Source: Mycolicibacterium sp. ND9-15 (GTDB lineage Bacteria > Actinomycetota > Actinomycetes > Mycobacteriales > Mycobacteriaceae). From it: a DNA stretch of 64,000 bases. Positions 24,517 through 33,133 of the stretch are shown in pieces (position 1 is the stretch's first letter; each line of letters starts with the position of its first letter). A program made the position numbers and the translations under genes. The stretch lies in assembly GCF_035918395.1 (NCBI RefSeq), contig NZ_CP142362.1, positions 1,835,501-1,899,500 of the forward strand, in the 5' to 3' direction. The notes under the pieces were generated by a model that searched no databases, was not told the origin of the DNA, and was given only the letters and a program-made list of their open reading frames with translations.

Positions 24517-25874
24517 TGCTTGACCCCCGCGGCGGTCGCGGCCACCAACGTCGCCACCCGGGCACGTCGCTGCATCAAGGTCTGCCGCACGGTCCAGCCG
24601 ATGATGCCCGACGCCTCGATGCAGTCGCGGCGGCGCTGAAAGCTGCCGGTGCGCGCGACCACCCACCCGTCCCCCACCCGGTGTCCAAGCGAGCGCGCGC
24701 GGTCGGCGGCCAACAGTGCACAGCACCCGGTCAGCACGGCCCATGGCACCCACACCCACGCTGGGCTCGGCGCCACCAGCAGCACTACCGCGACGAGGAT
24801 GGGCAGCAGCAACGCTCGCGTCCAGCGTCTGCGCGTCGCGGCGGGACCGTGCGCCCGCAGTGCGCCGCTCACCGCGTCCCGGCGTTCGATCAAATCGGTC
24901 AACACCGCCTCCGCGGTGCGCTTCGGACAGGGCGGCAACAGCAGCGAGGCCTGGCCCTCGCCCCCGACACCGGTCATCACCGCGTCGAGGCGGGCCCCGC
25001 CGAACAACCGCACCAGCAACGGTTCACGCAGCGTTCCCCCGCGCAGCCGGCGCATGTCGAACGTGTGCTCGCGCACCCGGATCAGGCCGTGCCGCAGGTG
25101 CAGCACCTCGAAGTCGCGGCGCAACTCGAGGTTCCCGTAGGTCAACAACGACTGCAGCACCGAGAGCACGACCGAGGCCAGCAGCAGCACCACCGCGACG
25201 ATCGCGACGCTGGCCACCACCCCGAACCGTTCCGCGGCGTCCAGCCCCGACCGCGCGAGGTCCGAGTCGCGGACCCCGCCACCGGCCGCCACCTGATACA
25301 CCACACCCGCCGCCGCCGCGATCATCGCCAGCCCGGTGAAACTGAGCGGGCTGTAGCGCAACCACGACGGTGTCCATCGGGCGAGCACCCGACCCGGCGC
25401 GGCGGGCTGGTCCGCGTCTGCCACCAGGGAGTCGGCCAGCAGCACCGCACGCAACCGGCTCACCTGCTCGGAGGGCACGGCGTCGAGCGCGAAAGCCGCG
25501 TCGCTCCTGGCCTCCTGACCGGTGCTGACCCGCAGCACGGTCAACCCGAGCAGCCGGTGGAGTAGCCGGGCGTCGGTGGACACCGAGCGAATCCTGTTGC
25601 GCGGCACGGACAAGAACTTGCGTTGCAGCACCCCGGTCCGCAGTTGGACGTCGCCGGGCCCGATGCGGTAGCTGGTGGTGAACCAGCGCGCCACACCGAT
25701 CGCAACCGTGATGCCCAGTGCCGCGAAGGCCAGCACCGGGTTGCCAGTCGCGGTGCCGAGCACCAGTGTCCCGACGATCACCGGAATCTGGCGCAGCACC
25801 TCGTGCACCGGGTGCACCAGCAGCATCCGGGGGCTGAGGCGCTGCCAGTCACCAGGCGGGGCTCCGTGGGTCAT
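24423..25874 (-). CDS. Bacterial PH domain (YdbT-like) membrane protein
   Basis: 483 residues with several membrane segments and three bPH2-type modules, each with a pattern like YRIGPGDVQLRTGVLQRKFLSVPRNRIRSV; the others are around NLELRRDFEVLHLRHGLI and GWVVARTGSFQRRRDCIEASGI. Proteins of this kind pair with a smaller YdbS and are envelope proteins of unclear role; B. subtilis YdbS/YdbT were linked to antimicrobial peptide resistance. The ATG overlaps the stop of the upstream YdbS-like gene by 4 nt. The 94-bp overlap with the convergent monooxygenase gene is unusual. Confidence 0.82.
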   Translation of the reverse strand: MTHGAPPGDWQRLSPRMLLVHPVHEVLRQIPVIVGTLVLGTATGNPVLAFAALGITVAIGVARWFTTSYRIGPGDVQLRTGVLQRKFLSVPRNRIRSVSTDARLLHRLLGLTVLRVSTGQEARSDAAFALDAVPSEQVSRLRAVLLADSLVADADQPAAPGRVLARWTPSWLRYSPLSFTGLAMIAAAAGVVYQVAAGGGVRDSDLARSGLDAAERFGVVASVAIVAVVLLLASVVLSVLQSLLTYGNLELRRDFEVLHLRHGLIRVREHTFDMRRLRGGTLREPLLVRLFGGARLDAVMTGVGGEGQASLLLPPCPKRTAEAVLTDLIERRDAVSGALRAHGPAATRRRWTRALLLPILVAVVLLVAPSPAWVWVPWAVLTGCCALLAADRARSLGHRVGDGWVVARTGSFQRRRDCIEASGIIGWTVRQTLMQRRARVATLVAATAAGVKHYQVLDVPADLAWSIAAEASPWVADCRWADR

Positions 25875-26365
25875 GTGGCGTCCTCGCCACCGATCGCGGC
25901 GATGTCGGTCAGGTGGGCCACGACCCTGTCGGCCACATCGGCGTCCAGCGCCACGATGCGCACCGCACCCGCCGACGACGCGGTCGTCACGGTGACGTTG
26001 GCCAGCCCGAACAGGCGGTCCAGCGGGCCGCGCTCGGTGTCGACGGTCTGTACGCGCGAGATGGGCGCGATGCGGCGCTCCTGGGTCAACCAGCCGGTGC
26101 GGGTGTACACCGCCCGCGGGTCGACGTCCCACCGGTGCACGCGATACCGCCACCACGGCACCACCACGACGAACACCACGATGCCGAGCAGCGTGGCCGC
26201 CGCCGCCAGTGCGTGCACCCACCACGCCTGCGGGTCCACCGCGAACCACATCAGCTGCCCCAGCGCCAGAAACGCCCATGGGATCGCCGCGCCGATCGCC
26301 CATACCAGCGGCGCCTTGCGGCTCGGCTTGTTCGCGGGGTCCAAAAGATCCAACAGATCGGTCAT
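25871..26365 (-). CDS. Bacterial PH domain (YdbS-like) membrane protein
   Basis: 164 residues: a cytoplasmic N-terminus, two membrane segments (about 21-42 and 49-70), then one bPH2 domain with VDPRAVYTRTGWLTQERRIAPISRVQTVD. It is the small partner of the YdbS/YdbT pair and precedes YdbT with a 4-nt ATGA overlap. TAGGCT lies 9 nt before the ATG and may be its -10. Function is not established. Confidence 0.82.
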   Translation of the reverse strand: MTDLLDLLDPANKPSRKAPLVWAIGAAIPWAFLALGQLMWFAVDPQAWWVHALAAAATLLGIVVFVVVVPWWRYRVHRWDVDPRAVYTRTGWLTQERRIAPISRVQTVDTERGPLDRLFGLANVTVTTASSAGAVRIVALDADVADRVVAHLTDIAAIGGEDAT

Positions 26366-26421
26366 CAGGCGTCCAGCCTAGGTAACCGTGGAGTCTTCGG
26401 CCGCTGAGTATGTTGATCGTC

Positions 26422-27333
26422 ATGGGGAGCAAGTGGACCGCGGCCGACATACCGGATCAGTCCGGACGAACCGCCATCGTCACGGGCGCGAACAGCGGCC
26501 TCGGCTACGACACCGCGGCCGCGCTGGCCGACAAGGGCGCCCAGGTGGTGCTGGCGGTGCGCGACATCGACAAGGGCAACGAAGCGAAGGACCGCATCAA
26601 GGCGGTCAGCCCCAACGCGGTCGTCGCGCTGCAGGAACTCGATCTGTCCTCACTGGACAGCGTGCGCAGGGCCGCCGACGCACTTCGCGCCGCACACCCG
26701 CGCATCGATCTGCTGATCAACAACGCGGGCGTGATGTACGTGCCGAACCGCGAAACCACCAAAGACGGTTTCGAGATGCAGTTCGGCACCAACCACCTCG
26801 GCCACTTCGCATTGACCGGCCTGCTGCTCGACCATCTGCTGAGCGTCGAAGGGTCGCGCGTCGTGACGGTCAGCAGCTTCGGCCACCGGATCATCGCCCG
26901 AATCCGGTTCGAGGACCCGCATTTCGAGACGGGCTACAACCGGGTCCAGGCATACGGGCAGTCGAAGCTGGCCAACCTGCTGTTCACCTACGAACTGCAG
27001 CGCCGCCTCGAGCTCAAGGGCGCGCCGACGATCGCCGCCGCCGCCCACCCCGGCTTCTCGGACACCGAGTTGATGCGCTACATCCCCGGCGTAATACCCG
27101 ACTTCCTCTGGAAGATCTTCGCCCAGCCCGCGGACAAGGGTGCGCTGCCGACGCTCCGCGCAGCCACCGACCCGGGCGCGCAGGGCGGGCAGTACTACGG
27201 TCCCGACGGTCTCGGCGAGTTGAGGGGCGATCCGAAAGTCGTTGCCTCGAGCGCACAGTCGCACAACGAAGACATCCAGCGCCGGTTGTGGACCATGTCC
27301 GAGGAGCTGACCGGCGTCAGCTATCCGGTCTGA
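26422..27333 (+). CDS. Short-chain dehydrogenase/reductase
   Basis: 303 residues. The NAD(P)-binding TGANSGLG motif is near 21-28, NNAG is near 98-101, and the catalytic Tyr-x3-Lys is in AYGQSKLANL around residue 176. The C-terminal half resembles the retinol dehydrogenase/protochlorophyllide-reductase-like SDRs common in mycobacteria. Start set at ATG 26422 because TATGTT ends 7 nt before it; the upstream ATG 26410 overlaps this hexamer. It overlaps the moeA start by 1 nt. To my recollection it is the counterpart of Rv0439c, adjacent to groEL2 in M. tuberculosis but 15 kb away here. Confidence 0.88.
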   Translation: MGSKWTAADIPDQSGRTAIVTGANSGLGYDTAAALADKGAQVVLAVRDIDKGNEAKDRIKAVSPNAVVALQELDLSSLDSVRRAADALRAAHPRIDLLINNAGVMYVPNRETTKDGFEMQFGTNHLGHFALTGLLLDHLLSVEGSRVVTVSSFGHRIIARIRFEDPHFETGYNRVQAYGQSKLANLLFTYELQRRLELKGAPTIAAAAHPGFSDTELMRYIPGVIPDFLWKIFAQPADKGALPTLRAATDPGAQGGQYYGPDGLGELRGDPKVVASSAQSHNEDIQRRLWTMSEELTGVSYPV

Positions 27334-28526
27334 TGCGGACCGTCGAAGAGCATCAGCGCGTCGTAGCCGCACTGATCACCCGCCGCGCACCGGTCAGCGT
27401 GCCCATCGCCGACGCGCTGGGCATGGTGCTGGCCGACGATGTCATCGCGCCGTCGTCGCTGCCCGGCTTCGACAACTCGGCAATGGACGGATACGCCGTC
27501 CTGGCCGACGACGTGGCAGCGGCGACACCCGAGCACCCCGTGCGGCTGCCCGTCGCCGAGGACATCCCGGCCGGGCGCACCGATGTACTGACGCTGAAAC
27601 CCGGTACCGCACACCGGATAATGACCGGTGCGATGCTTCCCGCGGGCGCTACCGCGGTCGTACCGGTGGAGGCGACGAACGCAGCTACCGACACCGTGGA
27701 GATCTGCGCCAGCGCCAAAGACGGCCAGCACATCCGATGCGCCGGTGAGGACGTCACGGCCGGCACGCCCGTGCTGCGAGCTGGGCAGGTGGTCACACCG
27801 GCCGCGCTCGGGCTGGTCGCCGCGCTGGGTCTCGTTGAGCTGTCGGTGATCCCGCGGCAACGGGTGCTCGTGATGTCCACCGGCACCGAACTGATCGCAC
27901 CCGGCACACCGCTGGCACCCGGACAGATCTACGAGTCGAACGCTGTGATGCTCGCCGCGGCCCTGCGGGACGCCGGCGCCGACGTGGTGGCGGCGACGAT
28001 GAGCGGCGACGACGTCGACTCGTTCCGCGACGCCTTGGCACGGCACACCGCCGACACCGACTTGATCATCACGACCGGCGGGGTGAGCGCGGGCGCCTAC
28101 GAGGTCGTCAAGGACGCACTGGGCGGGACGGTGGATTTCGTGAAGGTCGCCATGCAACCCGGGATGCCGCAGGGATCGGGCACCGTGGACGACATCCCGA
28201 TCATCACGCTGCCGGGAAACCCGGTGAGCGCGCTGGTGTCCTTCGAGGTGTTCATCCGGTCGCCGCTGCGCACCGCGATGGGCCTGCCCACCCCCGACCG
28301 GCCGCGACACACCGCGGTGCTGACCGAGGACCTCACCTCGCCGCGCGGTAAGCGGCAATTCCGCCGCGGCGTGCTCGACGCCGACGCGGGAACGGTGACC
28401 AGCTACGGCCCGCCCGCCTCACACCACCTGCGCTGGCTGGCATCGGCGAACTGCCTGCTCGAGATCGCTGAGGACGTCGACGCGTTGTCCGCCGGAGCGC
28501 AGGTCCAGGTGTGGGACCTGACCTGA
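27333..28526 (+). CDS. moeA: Molybdopterin molybdenumtransferase MoeA
   Basis: 397 residues. MoeA inserts molybdate into adenylylated molybdopterin to give molybdenum cofactor. The hallmarks are present: SAMDGYAV (50-57), HRIMTGAMLPAGATAVV, the MoCF_biosynth segment VMSTGTEL and TTGGVSAGAYE, and PGNPVSALVSFEVF near the C-terminus. It begins in the TGATG overlap with the SDR gene, so the two are co-translated. This is probably the second moeA paralogue (moeA2 position) by synteny with M. tuberculosis. Confidence 0.93.
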   Translation: MRTVEEHQRVVAALITRRAPVSVPIADALGMVLADDVIAPSSLPGFDNSAMDGYAVLADDVAAATPEHPVRLPVAEDIPAGRTDVLTLKPGTAHRIMTGAMLPAGATAVVPVEATNAATDTVEICASAKDGQHIRCAGEDVTAGTPVLRAGQVVTPAALGLVAALGLVELSVIPRQRVLVMSTGTELIAPGTPLAPGQIYESNAVMLAAALRDAGADVVAATMSGDDVDSFRDALARHTADTDLIITTGGVSAGAYEVVKDALGGTVDFVKVAMQPGMPQGSGTVDDIPIITLPGNPVSALVSFEVFIRSPLRTAMGLPTPDRPRHTAVLTEDLTSPRGKRQFRRGVLDADAGTVTSYGPPASHHLRWLASANCLLEIAEDVDALSAGAQVQVWDLT

Positions 28527-28543
28527 CCGGCCCCTACCTCTGC

Positions 28544-28600
28544 CGAAACTGAGCTTATGCATGAGATTCCAGCGATTTTTCGCGCATATCTTCAGTTTCG
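28544..28600. repeat. Imperfect intergenic palindrome between moeA and psd
   Basis: CGAAACTGA (28544-28552) pairs with TCAGTTTCG (28592-28600), and TATGC/GCATA extend the stem. Like the other palindromes in this window it is built around a GAAAC/GTTTC pair and lies between genes. Confidence 0.65.
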
Positions 28601-28636
28601 CCGGAGCGAGGGGGCAGCCCGTAGAATCGCTGGACG

Positions 28637-29365
28637 ATGGCCAGACGCCCCGACCTGAAATCCGGCCCCGCGCGACTCCTGGCGCTGGCCCGTACCACGA
28701 TTCCCCCGATGCATCCCGCGGGCCTGCCGTTCGTCGGCGCGAGCCTGGCGGTGGCGGCCCTGGGGCGCCGGAAGCGATGGTTGCGGGGCGCCGCCCTGGC
28801 GTCGGCCGCCGCCAACGCGGCGTTCTTTCGCCATCCGCCGCGCGTGCCACCCACCCGGCCCGACCTCGTCGTCGCGCCCGCCGACGGCTTGATCTGCCTG
28901 ATCGAGGACGCGTTGCCGCCGGCCGAACTCGGTTTGCCCGCAACGCCGTTGCCGCGCATCAGCATTTTCCTGTCGGTGTTCGACGCGCACGTGCAGCGGG
29001 CTCCGATCGGCGGCGAGGTCGTCGCCGTGAAGCACCGCCCCGGTTTGTTCGGGTCGGCCGAACTCGAGGCGGCCAGCGAAGACAACGAGCGCAACAGCGT
29101 GCTGATCCGCACCGCTGACGGCGTCGAGGTGATCACGGTGCAGATCGCCGGTCTGGTGGCGCGGCGCATCGTATGCGAGGCGAAGGTGGGCGACAAACTG
29201 GCGATCGGCGACACCTACGGGTTGATCCGGTACGGGTCGCGGCTGGACACGTACCTGCCCGCGGGATCGCGCATCCTGGTGTCGGTGGGGCAGCGTGCGT
29301 TGGCGGGCGAGACGGTACTGGCCGAGCTCGAGCGCGATGTCGCCGGCCGGGCGGCTCAGCGATGA
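28637..29365 (+). CDS. psd: Phosphatidylserine decarboxylase proenzyme
   Basis: 242-residue archaeal/actinobacterial-type Psd. It decarboxylates phosphatidylserine to phosphatidylethanolamine using a pyruvoyl group made by self-cleavage. The cleavage site is the Gly-Ser of [11 protein letters not shown] near residue 201, which would leave a beta chain of about 200 residues and an alpha chain of about 40. FFRHPPR, APADGLI and [13 protein letters not shown] are family signatures. An N-terminal hydrophobic stretch (residues 25-45) probably binds the membrane. The stop overlaps the pssA start by 4 nt. A TAGAAT hexamer is 9 nt before the ATG. Confidence 0.93.
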   Translation: MARRPDLKSGPARLLALARTTIPPMHPAGLPFVGASLAVAALGRRKRWLRGAALASAAANAAFFRHPPRVPPTRPDLVVAPADGLICLIEDALPPAELGLPATPLPRISIFLSVFDAHVQRAPIGGEVVAVKHRPGLFGSAELEAASEDNERNSVLIRTADGVEVITVQIAGLVARRIVCEAKVGDKLAIGDTYGLIRYGSRLDTYLPAGSRILVSVGQRALAGETVLAELERDVAGRAAQR

Positions 29366-30222
29366 TCAGACCGCGCATCAAACGCTCGGTCGTGAGCCTG
29401 CGCATCCTGCCCAGCGCGATGACGGTCGCCGCGATCTGCCTCGGCCTGAGCGCGGTCAAGATGGCGCTGGACGAGCGACCGACCGAGGCGATGGCGTTCC
29501 TGGCGGTCGCCGCGATTCTGGACGCGCTGGACGGCCGCATCGCTCGCGTACTCCACGCCACGTCGCGCATGGGCGAGGAGATCGACTCGTTGGCCGACGC
29601 CGTGAACTTCGGTGTGGCACCGGCTTTCATCGTCTATGCCACGCTGCTGTCGCAGTCGCGGATCGGCTGGATCGTGGTGCTGGTGTACGCGGTGTGCATC
29701 GTGCTGCGACTGGCTCGGTTCAACGCGATGCTCGACGTCGACAAGCCGGACTACGAGAAGAAGTACTTCGTCGGCATGCCCGCCCCGGCAGGCGCGATCG
29801 GGGCGATCGGTCCGTTGGCAGCCAAGATGCAGTTCGGTGACGGCTGGTGGACCTCGGAGCCCGCGGTGGTGATCTGGATGCTCGGCGTCTCGCTGCTGGT
29901 GGTCAGCACGATCCCGATGCGCAAGATCCATACGTTCTCGGTGCCGTCCAACATGGTCGCCCCACTGCTGGCGCTCGTCGCGATCGGCGTGGCGGCGGCG
30001 ATCCTCTACGGCTACCTGGTGATCCTCATCATCATCGCGGCCTACGTCGTGCACATCCCGTTCGCCATCCGTACCCGCCGCTTCTTGGCCGAACATCCGG
30101 AAGTCTGGGACGACAAACCACGCCAGCAACGCGCGGCCCGGCGAGCCATCCGTCGGGCCCAGCCACACCGGCGGTCGGTGATGCGGCTCGGGCTGCGCAA
30201 GCCGGGTTCTCGACATGGCTGA
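29362..30222 (+). CDS. pssA: CDP-diacylglycerol-serine O-phosphatidyltransferase
   Basis: 286-residue CDP-alcohol phosphatidyltransferase, an integral membrane enzyme that makes phosphatidylserine from CDP-diacylglycerol and serine. The catalytic signature D-G-x2-A-R-x8-G-x3-D-x3-D is present in [10 protein letters not shown]...GEEIDSLAD around residues 53-78, and several membrane helices follow. The C-terminal tail is basic ([12 protein letters not shown]). The ATG overlaps the psd stop (ATGA), so substrate and product enzymes are coupled. It overlaps the next ATPase gene by 8 nt. Confidence 0.93.
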   Translation: MIRPRIKRSVVSLRILPSAMTVAAICLGLSAVKMALDERPTEAMAFLAVAAILDALDGRIARVLHATSRMGEEIDSLADAVNFGVAPAFIVYATLLSQSRIGWIVVLVYAVCIVLRLARFNAMLDVDKPDYEKKYFVGMPAPAGAIGAIGPLAAKMQFGDGWWTSEPAVVIWMLGVSLLVVSTIPMRKIHTFSVPSNMVAPLLALVAIGVAAAILYGYLVILIIIAAYVVHIPFAIRTRRFLAEHPEVWDDKPRQQRAARRAIRRAQPHRRSVMRLGLRKPGSRHG

Positions 30223-32443
30223 ACTGCAGTCCGAGCGTCCGCTCCCCCGGCACCGGCTCACCCTGACCGCGCGACTGAACACGTCGGCGCTGGACTCCCG
30301 CCGGGGGGTGGTTCGCTTACACCCGGAAGCCATTGCGGCGCTGGGGATTCGCGAATGGGACGCGGTGTCGCTGACGGGCTCGCGCACCACCGCCGCCGTC
30401 GTCGGCGAGGCACCCGCCGGTGTCCCGGCGGGCACCGCGCTGCTCGACGACGTCACGTTGTCGAATGCCGGACTGCGCGAAGACACCACGGTGCTGGTCG
30501 CCCCGGTGACCGTCTACGGCGCGCGGTCGGTGATCCTGTCCGGCTCTCGGCTGGCCCAACAGTCGATCGCACCGGCCACGCTGCGCCAGGCACTGCTGGG
30601 CAAGGTGATGACGGTCGGCGACACGGTGTCGCTGCTGCCCCGGGAGTTGGGGCCCGACATCCCGACCTCGCGCGCAACCGCGGCCCTGGCCTCGTCCGTG
30701 GGCATCATCTGGACTTCCGAGCTGTTGACGGTGACCGGCGCCGATCCCGCGGGACCCGTGAGCGTACAACCGAATTCGGCGGTCTGCTGGTCCGACGGTT
30801 CGGCGGGCGGTTCCACGGCACCTACCCCGGGCACGGCCACCGGCCAGGCGGTGGTGACGGCGCCCGAGAAGTCGCAACCAACGCGCAGCATCGACGACCT
30901 CAAGGGCTCGCAGGCCGAGGCGCAGCGTCTCGCCGAATGGCTCAAGTTGGCGCTCGACCAACCGGAGCTGCTTGAAACACTCGGCGCCACAGCCAATCTC
31001 GGTGTATTGGTGTCCGGGCCCGCCGGTGTCGGCAAAGCCGCACTGGTGCGCGTCGTGTGCGCCGACCGGCGACTCGTCGAACTCGACGGGCCCGAGGTCG
31101 GCTCACTGCGGGCCGAGGACCGGCTGTCGAGCGTGGCTTCGGCGGTGGCCACGGTGCGCGACGGCGGCGGGGTGCTGCTGGTCACCGATATCGACGCCCT
31201 CCTGCCGGGCGCGCAAGACAGGCCCGTCGATCCGGTGTCGACGCTCATCCTCGCCGAACTGCGCAACGCGGTCGCCACCCGCGGTGTGGCGTTCGTCGCG
31301 ACGTCGCAGCAGCCCGACAACGTCGACCCGAGGCTGCGCGCACCCGACCTGTGCGACCGCGAGCTGGGGCTGAGCCTGCCCGACGGCGCGATCCGCAAGC
31401 AGCTGCTGGAAGTGCTGCTGCGCGACGTTCCGGCCAAGGATCTCAAGCTCGACGAGATCGCAGACCGCACACCGGGTTTCGTGGTCTCCGACCTCGCCGC
31501 ACTGGTCCGCGAGGCCGCGCTGCGGGCGGCGGCGCGGGCCAGCGCCGACGGTGAGCCACCGAGCCTGACCCAGGACGACCTGTTGGGCGCGACGACCGTC
31601 ATCCGTCCGTTGTCACGGTCGGCCACCGAAGAGGTGTCTGTCGGCTCGGTGACGCTCGACGACGTCGGCGACATGGCCGCCACCAAGCAGGCGCTCACCG
31701 AGGCGGTGCTGTGGCCGCTACAACACCCCGAAACCTTCCAGCGGCTCGGTGTCGCGCCGCCCCGCGGCGTGCTGCTCTACGGCCCGCCCGGCTGCGGCAA
31801 GACGTTCGTGGTCCGTGCGCTGGCCAGCTCGGGGCGGCTGTCGGTGCACGCGGTCAAGGGCGCGGAGCTGATGGACAAGTGGGTGGGCTCGTCGGAGAAG
31901 GCGGTGCGCGAACTGTTCCGGCGCGCCCGCGACTCGGCGCCCTCGCTGGTGTTCCTCGACGAAATCGATGCGCTGGCGCCCCGGCGGGGTCAGAGCTTTG
32001 ACTCGGGCGTCACCGACCGCGTGGTGGCCGCGCTGCTGACCGAACTCGACGGCATCGAACCGCTTCGCGATGTGGTGGTGCTCGGCGCGACGAACCGCCC
32101 CGACCTGATCGACCCCGCGCTGTTGCGGCCCGGCCGGCTGGAGAAACTGGTGTTCGTCGAGCCGCCCGACGCCGAGGCTCGTCACGAGATCCTGCGGACG
32201 GCGGGTAAGTCGATCCCGCTGGCGCCGGACATCGATCTCCAGGCGCTGGCCGCTGACCTCGACGGCTACAGCGCCGCCGACTGCGTCGCGTTGTTGCGCG
32301 AGGCAGCGCTGACCGCGATGCGGCGCTCGATCGACGCCGCCGACGTCACCGCCGCGGACGTCGCGACCGCCCGCGAGTCGGTGCGGCCGTCGCTGGACGC
32401 GGCACAAGTCGAGACACTGCGGACGTTCAACGCCGCGCGCTAG
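30215..32443 (+). CDS. Cdc48/p97-like AAA family ATPase with degenerate first module
   Basis: 742 residues: an N-terminal double-psi-barrel region (about 10-190) as in Cdc48, then two AAA modules. D1 has GPAGVGKAA (about 268-276) and a Walker B reading LLVTDIDALL, which lacks the usual catalytic Glu. D2 is complete: GPPGCGKT (about 523-530), LVFLDEIDAL (about 577), ATNRPDLIDPALLRPGR. Such proteins unfold or extract proteins using ATP. It overlaps pssA by 8 nt and is the last gene of the SDR-moeA-psd-pssA direction. To my recollection the counterpart is Rv0435c. Confidence 0.88.
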   Translation: MAELQSERPLPRHRLTLTARLNTSALDSRRGVVRLHPEAIAALGIREWDAVSLTGSRTTAAVVGEAPAGVPAGTALLDDVTLSNAGLREDTTVLVAPVTVYGARSVILSGSRLAQQSIAPATLRQALLGKVMTVGDTVSLLPRELGPDIPTSRATAALASSVGIIWTSELLTVTGADPAGPVSVQPNSAVCWSDGSAGGSTAPTPGTATGQAVVTAPEKSQPTRSIDDLKGSQAEAQRLAEWLKLALDQPELLETLGATANLGVLVSGPAGVGKAALVRVVCADRRLVELDGPEVGSLRAEDRLSSVASAVATVRDGGGVLLVTDIDALLPGAQDRPVDPVSTLILAELRNAVATRGVAFVATSQQPDNVDPRLRAPDLCDRELGLSLPDGAIRKQLLEVLLRDVPAKDLKLDEIADRTPGFVVSDLAALVREAALRAAARASADGEPPSLTQDDLLGATTVIRPLSRSATEEVSVGSVTLDDVGDMAATKQALTEAVLWPLQHPETFQRLGVAPPRGVLLYGPPGCGKTFVVRALASSGRLSVHAVKGAELMDKWVGSSEKAVRELFRRARDSAPSLVFLDEIDALAPRRGQSFDSGVTDRVVAALLTELDGIEPLRDVVVLGATNRPDLIDPALLRPGRLEKLVFVEPPDAEARHEILRTAGKSIPLAPDIDLQALAADLDGYSAADCVALLREAALTAMRRSIDAADVTAADVATARESVRPSLDAAQVETLRTFNAAR

Positions 32444-32458
32444 TCAGCCGGGGTTTCG

Positions 32459-32493
32459 GTGCGCTACCAGTTGCGCAGCGATCGGTAGCGCAC
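32459..32493 (+). terminator. Hairpin after the AAA ATPase gene
   Basis: GTGCGCTACC (32459-32468) and GGTAGCGCAC (32484-32493) form a 10-bp perfect stem with a 15-nt loop, 15 bp after the stop. No T-run follows, so it is a terminator-like hairpin of the kind common in mycobacteria. Confidence 0.6.
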
Positions 32494-32517
32494 CCAAATC
32501 GCGTAAAGCGGAAGGCC

Positions 32518-32574
32518 ATCTTGACAGTGGCTAGTCAAGGCGGCATAGTCGGACTAACTTGGCAGTGTCAAGAT
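32518..32574 (+). promoter_or_regulatory. Promoter with inverted repeat before the DUF1707 gene
   Basis: TTGACA (32521-32526) and CATAGT (32543-32548), 16 bp apart, look like a SigA-type promoter. ATCTTGACA (32518-32526) is the perfect inverse of TGTCAAGAT (32566-32574), placing one arm over the -35 and the other downstream of the start site. This could be an operator or an RNA hairpin. Confidence 0.5.
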
Positions 32575-32587
32575 CGAGGAGGTCGCC

Positions 32588-33025
32588 ATGCCCGCCAACG
32601 CACCCGTCGTCCGCGCCGGAAACCCGGACCGGGAAAAGACAGCGGACCTGCTCGGCCAGGCGCTGGCGCAGGGCTACCTCGAAATGCCCGAGTACGAGGC
32701 CCGGCTCCAGGCCGCGTTCGCCGCGCGCACCCGCGCGCAACTGCACGAGCTCACCGCCGACCTGCCGGTCGAGCGCCTCAAGCGCGCCGACCCCCGCCGC
32801 CGGAAGGCCCGCCGAAGGGTGGCGCGCCGAAGCGTCCAGTTCCACGTCGCCGGCTACCTGGCCGGATCCCTGCTGATGCTCGGAATCTGGCTGGTGGTCG
32901 GGCTCAGCGCCGGAGCGTGGTACTTCTGGCCGGTATGGCCGATCATGGGTTGGGGCTTCGGCGTGATATGCCACGCAATTCCGGCCATAGCCCACGGTTC
33001 GGCCAACCCTGCGCGAAGCGCGTAG
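32588..33025 (+). CDS. DUF1707 domain protein with 2TM region
   Basis: 145 residues. The N-terminal DUF1707 domain (about 6-58, with a DREKTADLLGQALAQGYL opening and the EYEARLQAAFAARTRAQL helix) is followed by a strongly basic linker (RRRKARRRVARRS) and two membrane segments. DUF1707 proteins are common in actinobacteria and of unknown role. GAGGAGG lies 6 nt before the ATG, an unusually strong Shine-Dalgarno for this window, and the gene has its own promoter. Confidence 0.82.
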   Translation: MPANAPVVRAGNPDREKTADLLGQALAQGYLEMPEYEARLQAAFAARTRAQLHELTADLPVERLKRADPRRRKARRRVARRSVQFHVAGYLAGSLLMLGIWLVVGLSAGAWYFWPVWPIMGWGFGVICHAIPAIAHGSANPARSA

Positions 33026-33133
33026 CCGCTACCGCGTCATCGTGACCCCGCTCGGCACACGGGATGTACTTTGGCTTCGATATTCTTGAGCCATCCCTGA
33101 GTCTCTGAACGGGCAGGTTTGTCGATCCACACC

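Noticed and set aside
22972..24759. A 595-codon minus-strand frame over the flavin monooxygenase
   Set aside because: FAD motifs place the real gene on the plus strand, and the minus frame is Arg/His-rich with no motif.
24423..26450. A longer YdbT-like protein starting at 26450
   Set aside because: The extra ~190 residues are the YdbS-like gene read in another frame; the ATGA junction at 25871-25874 gives the real start.
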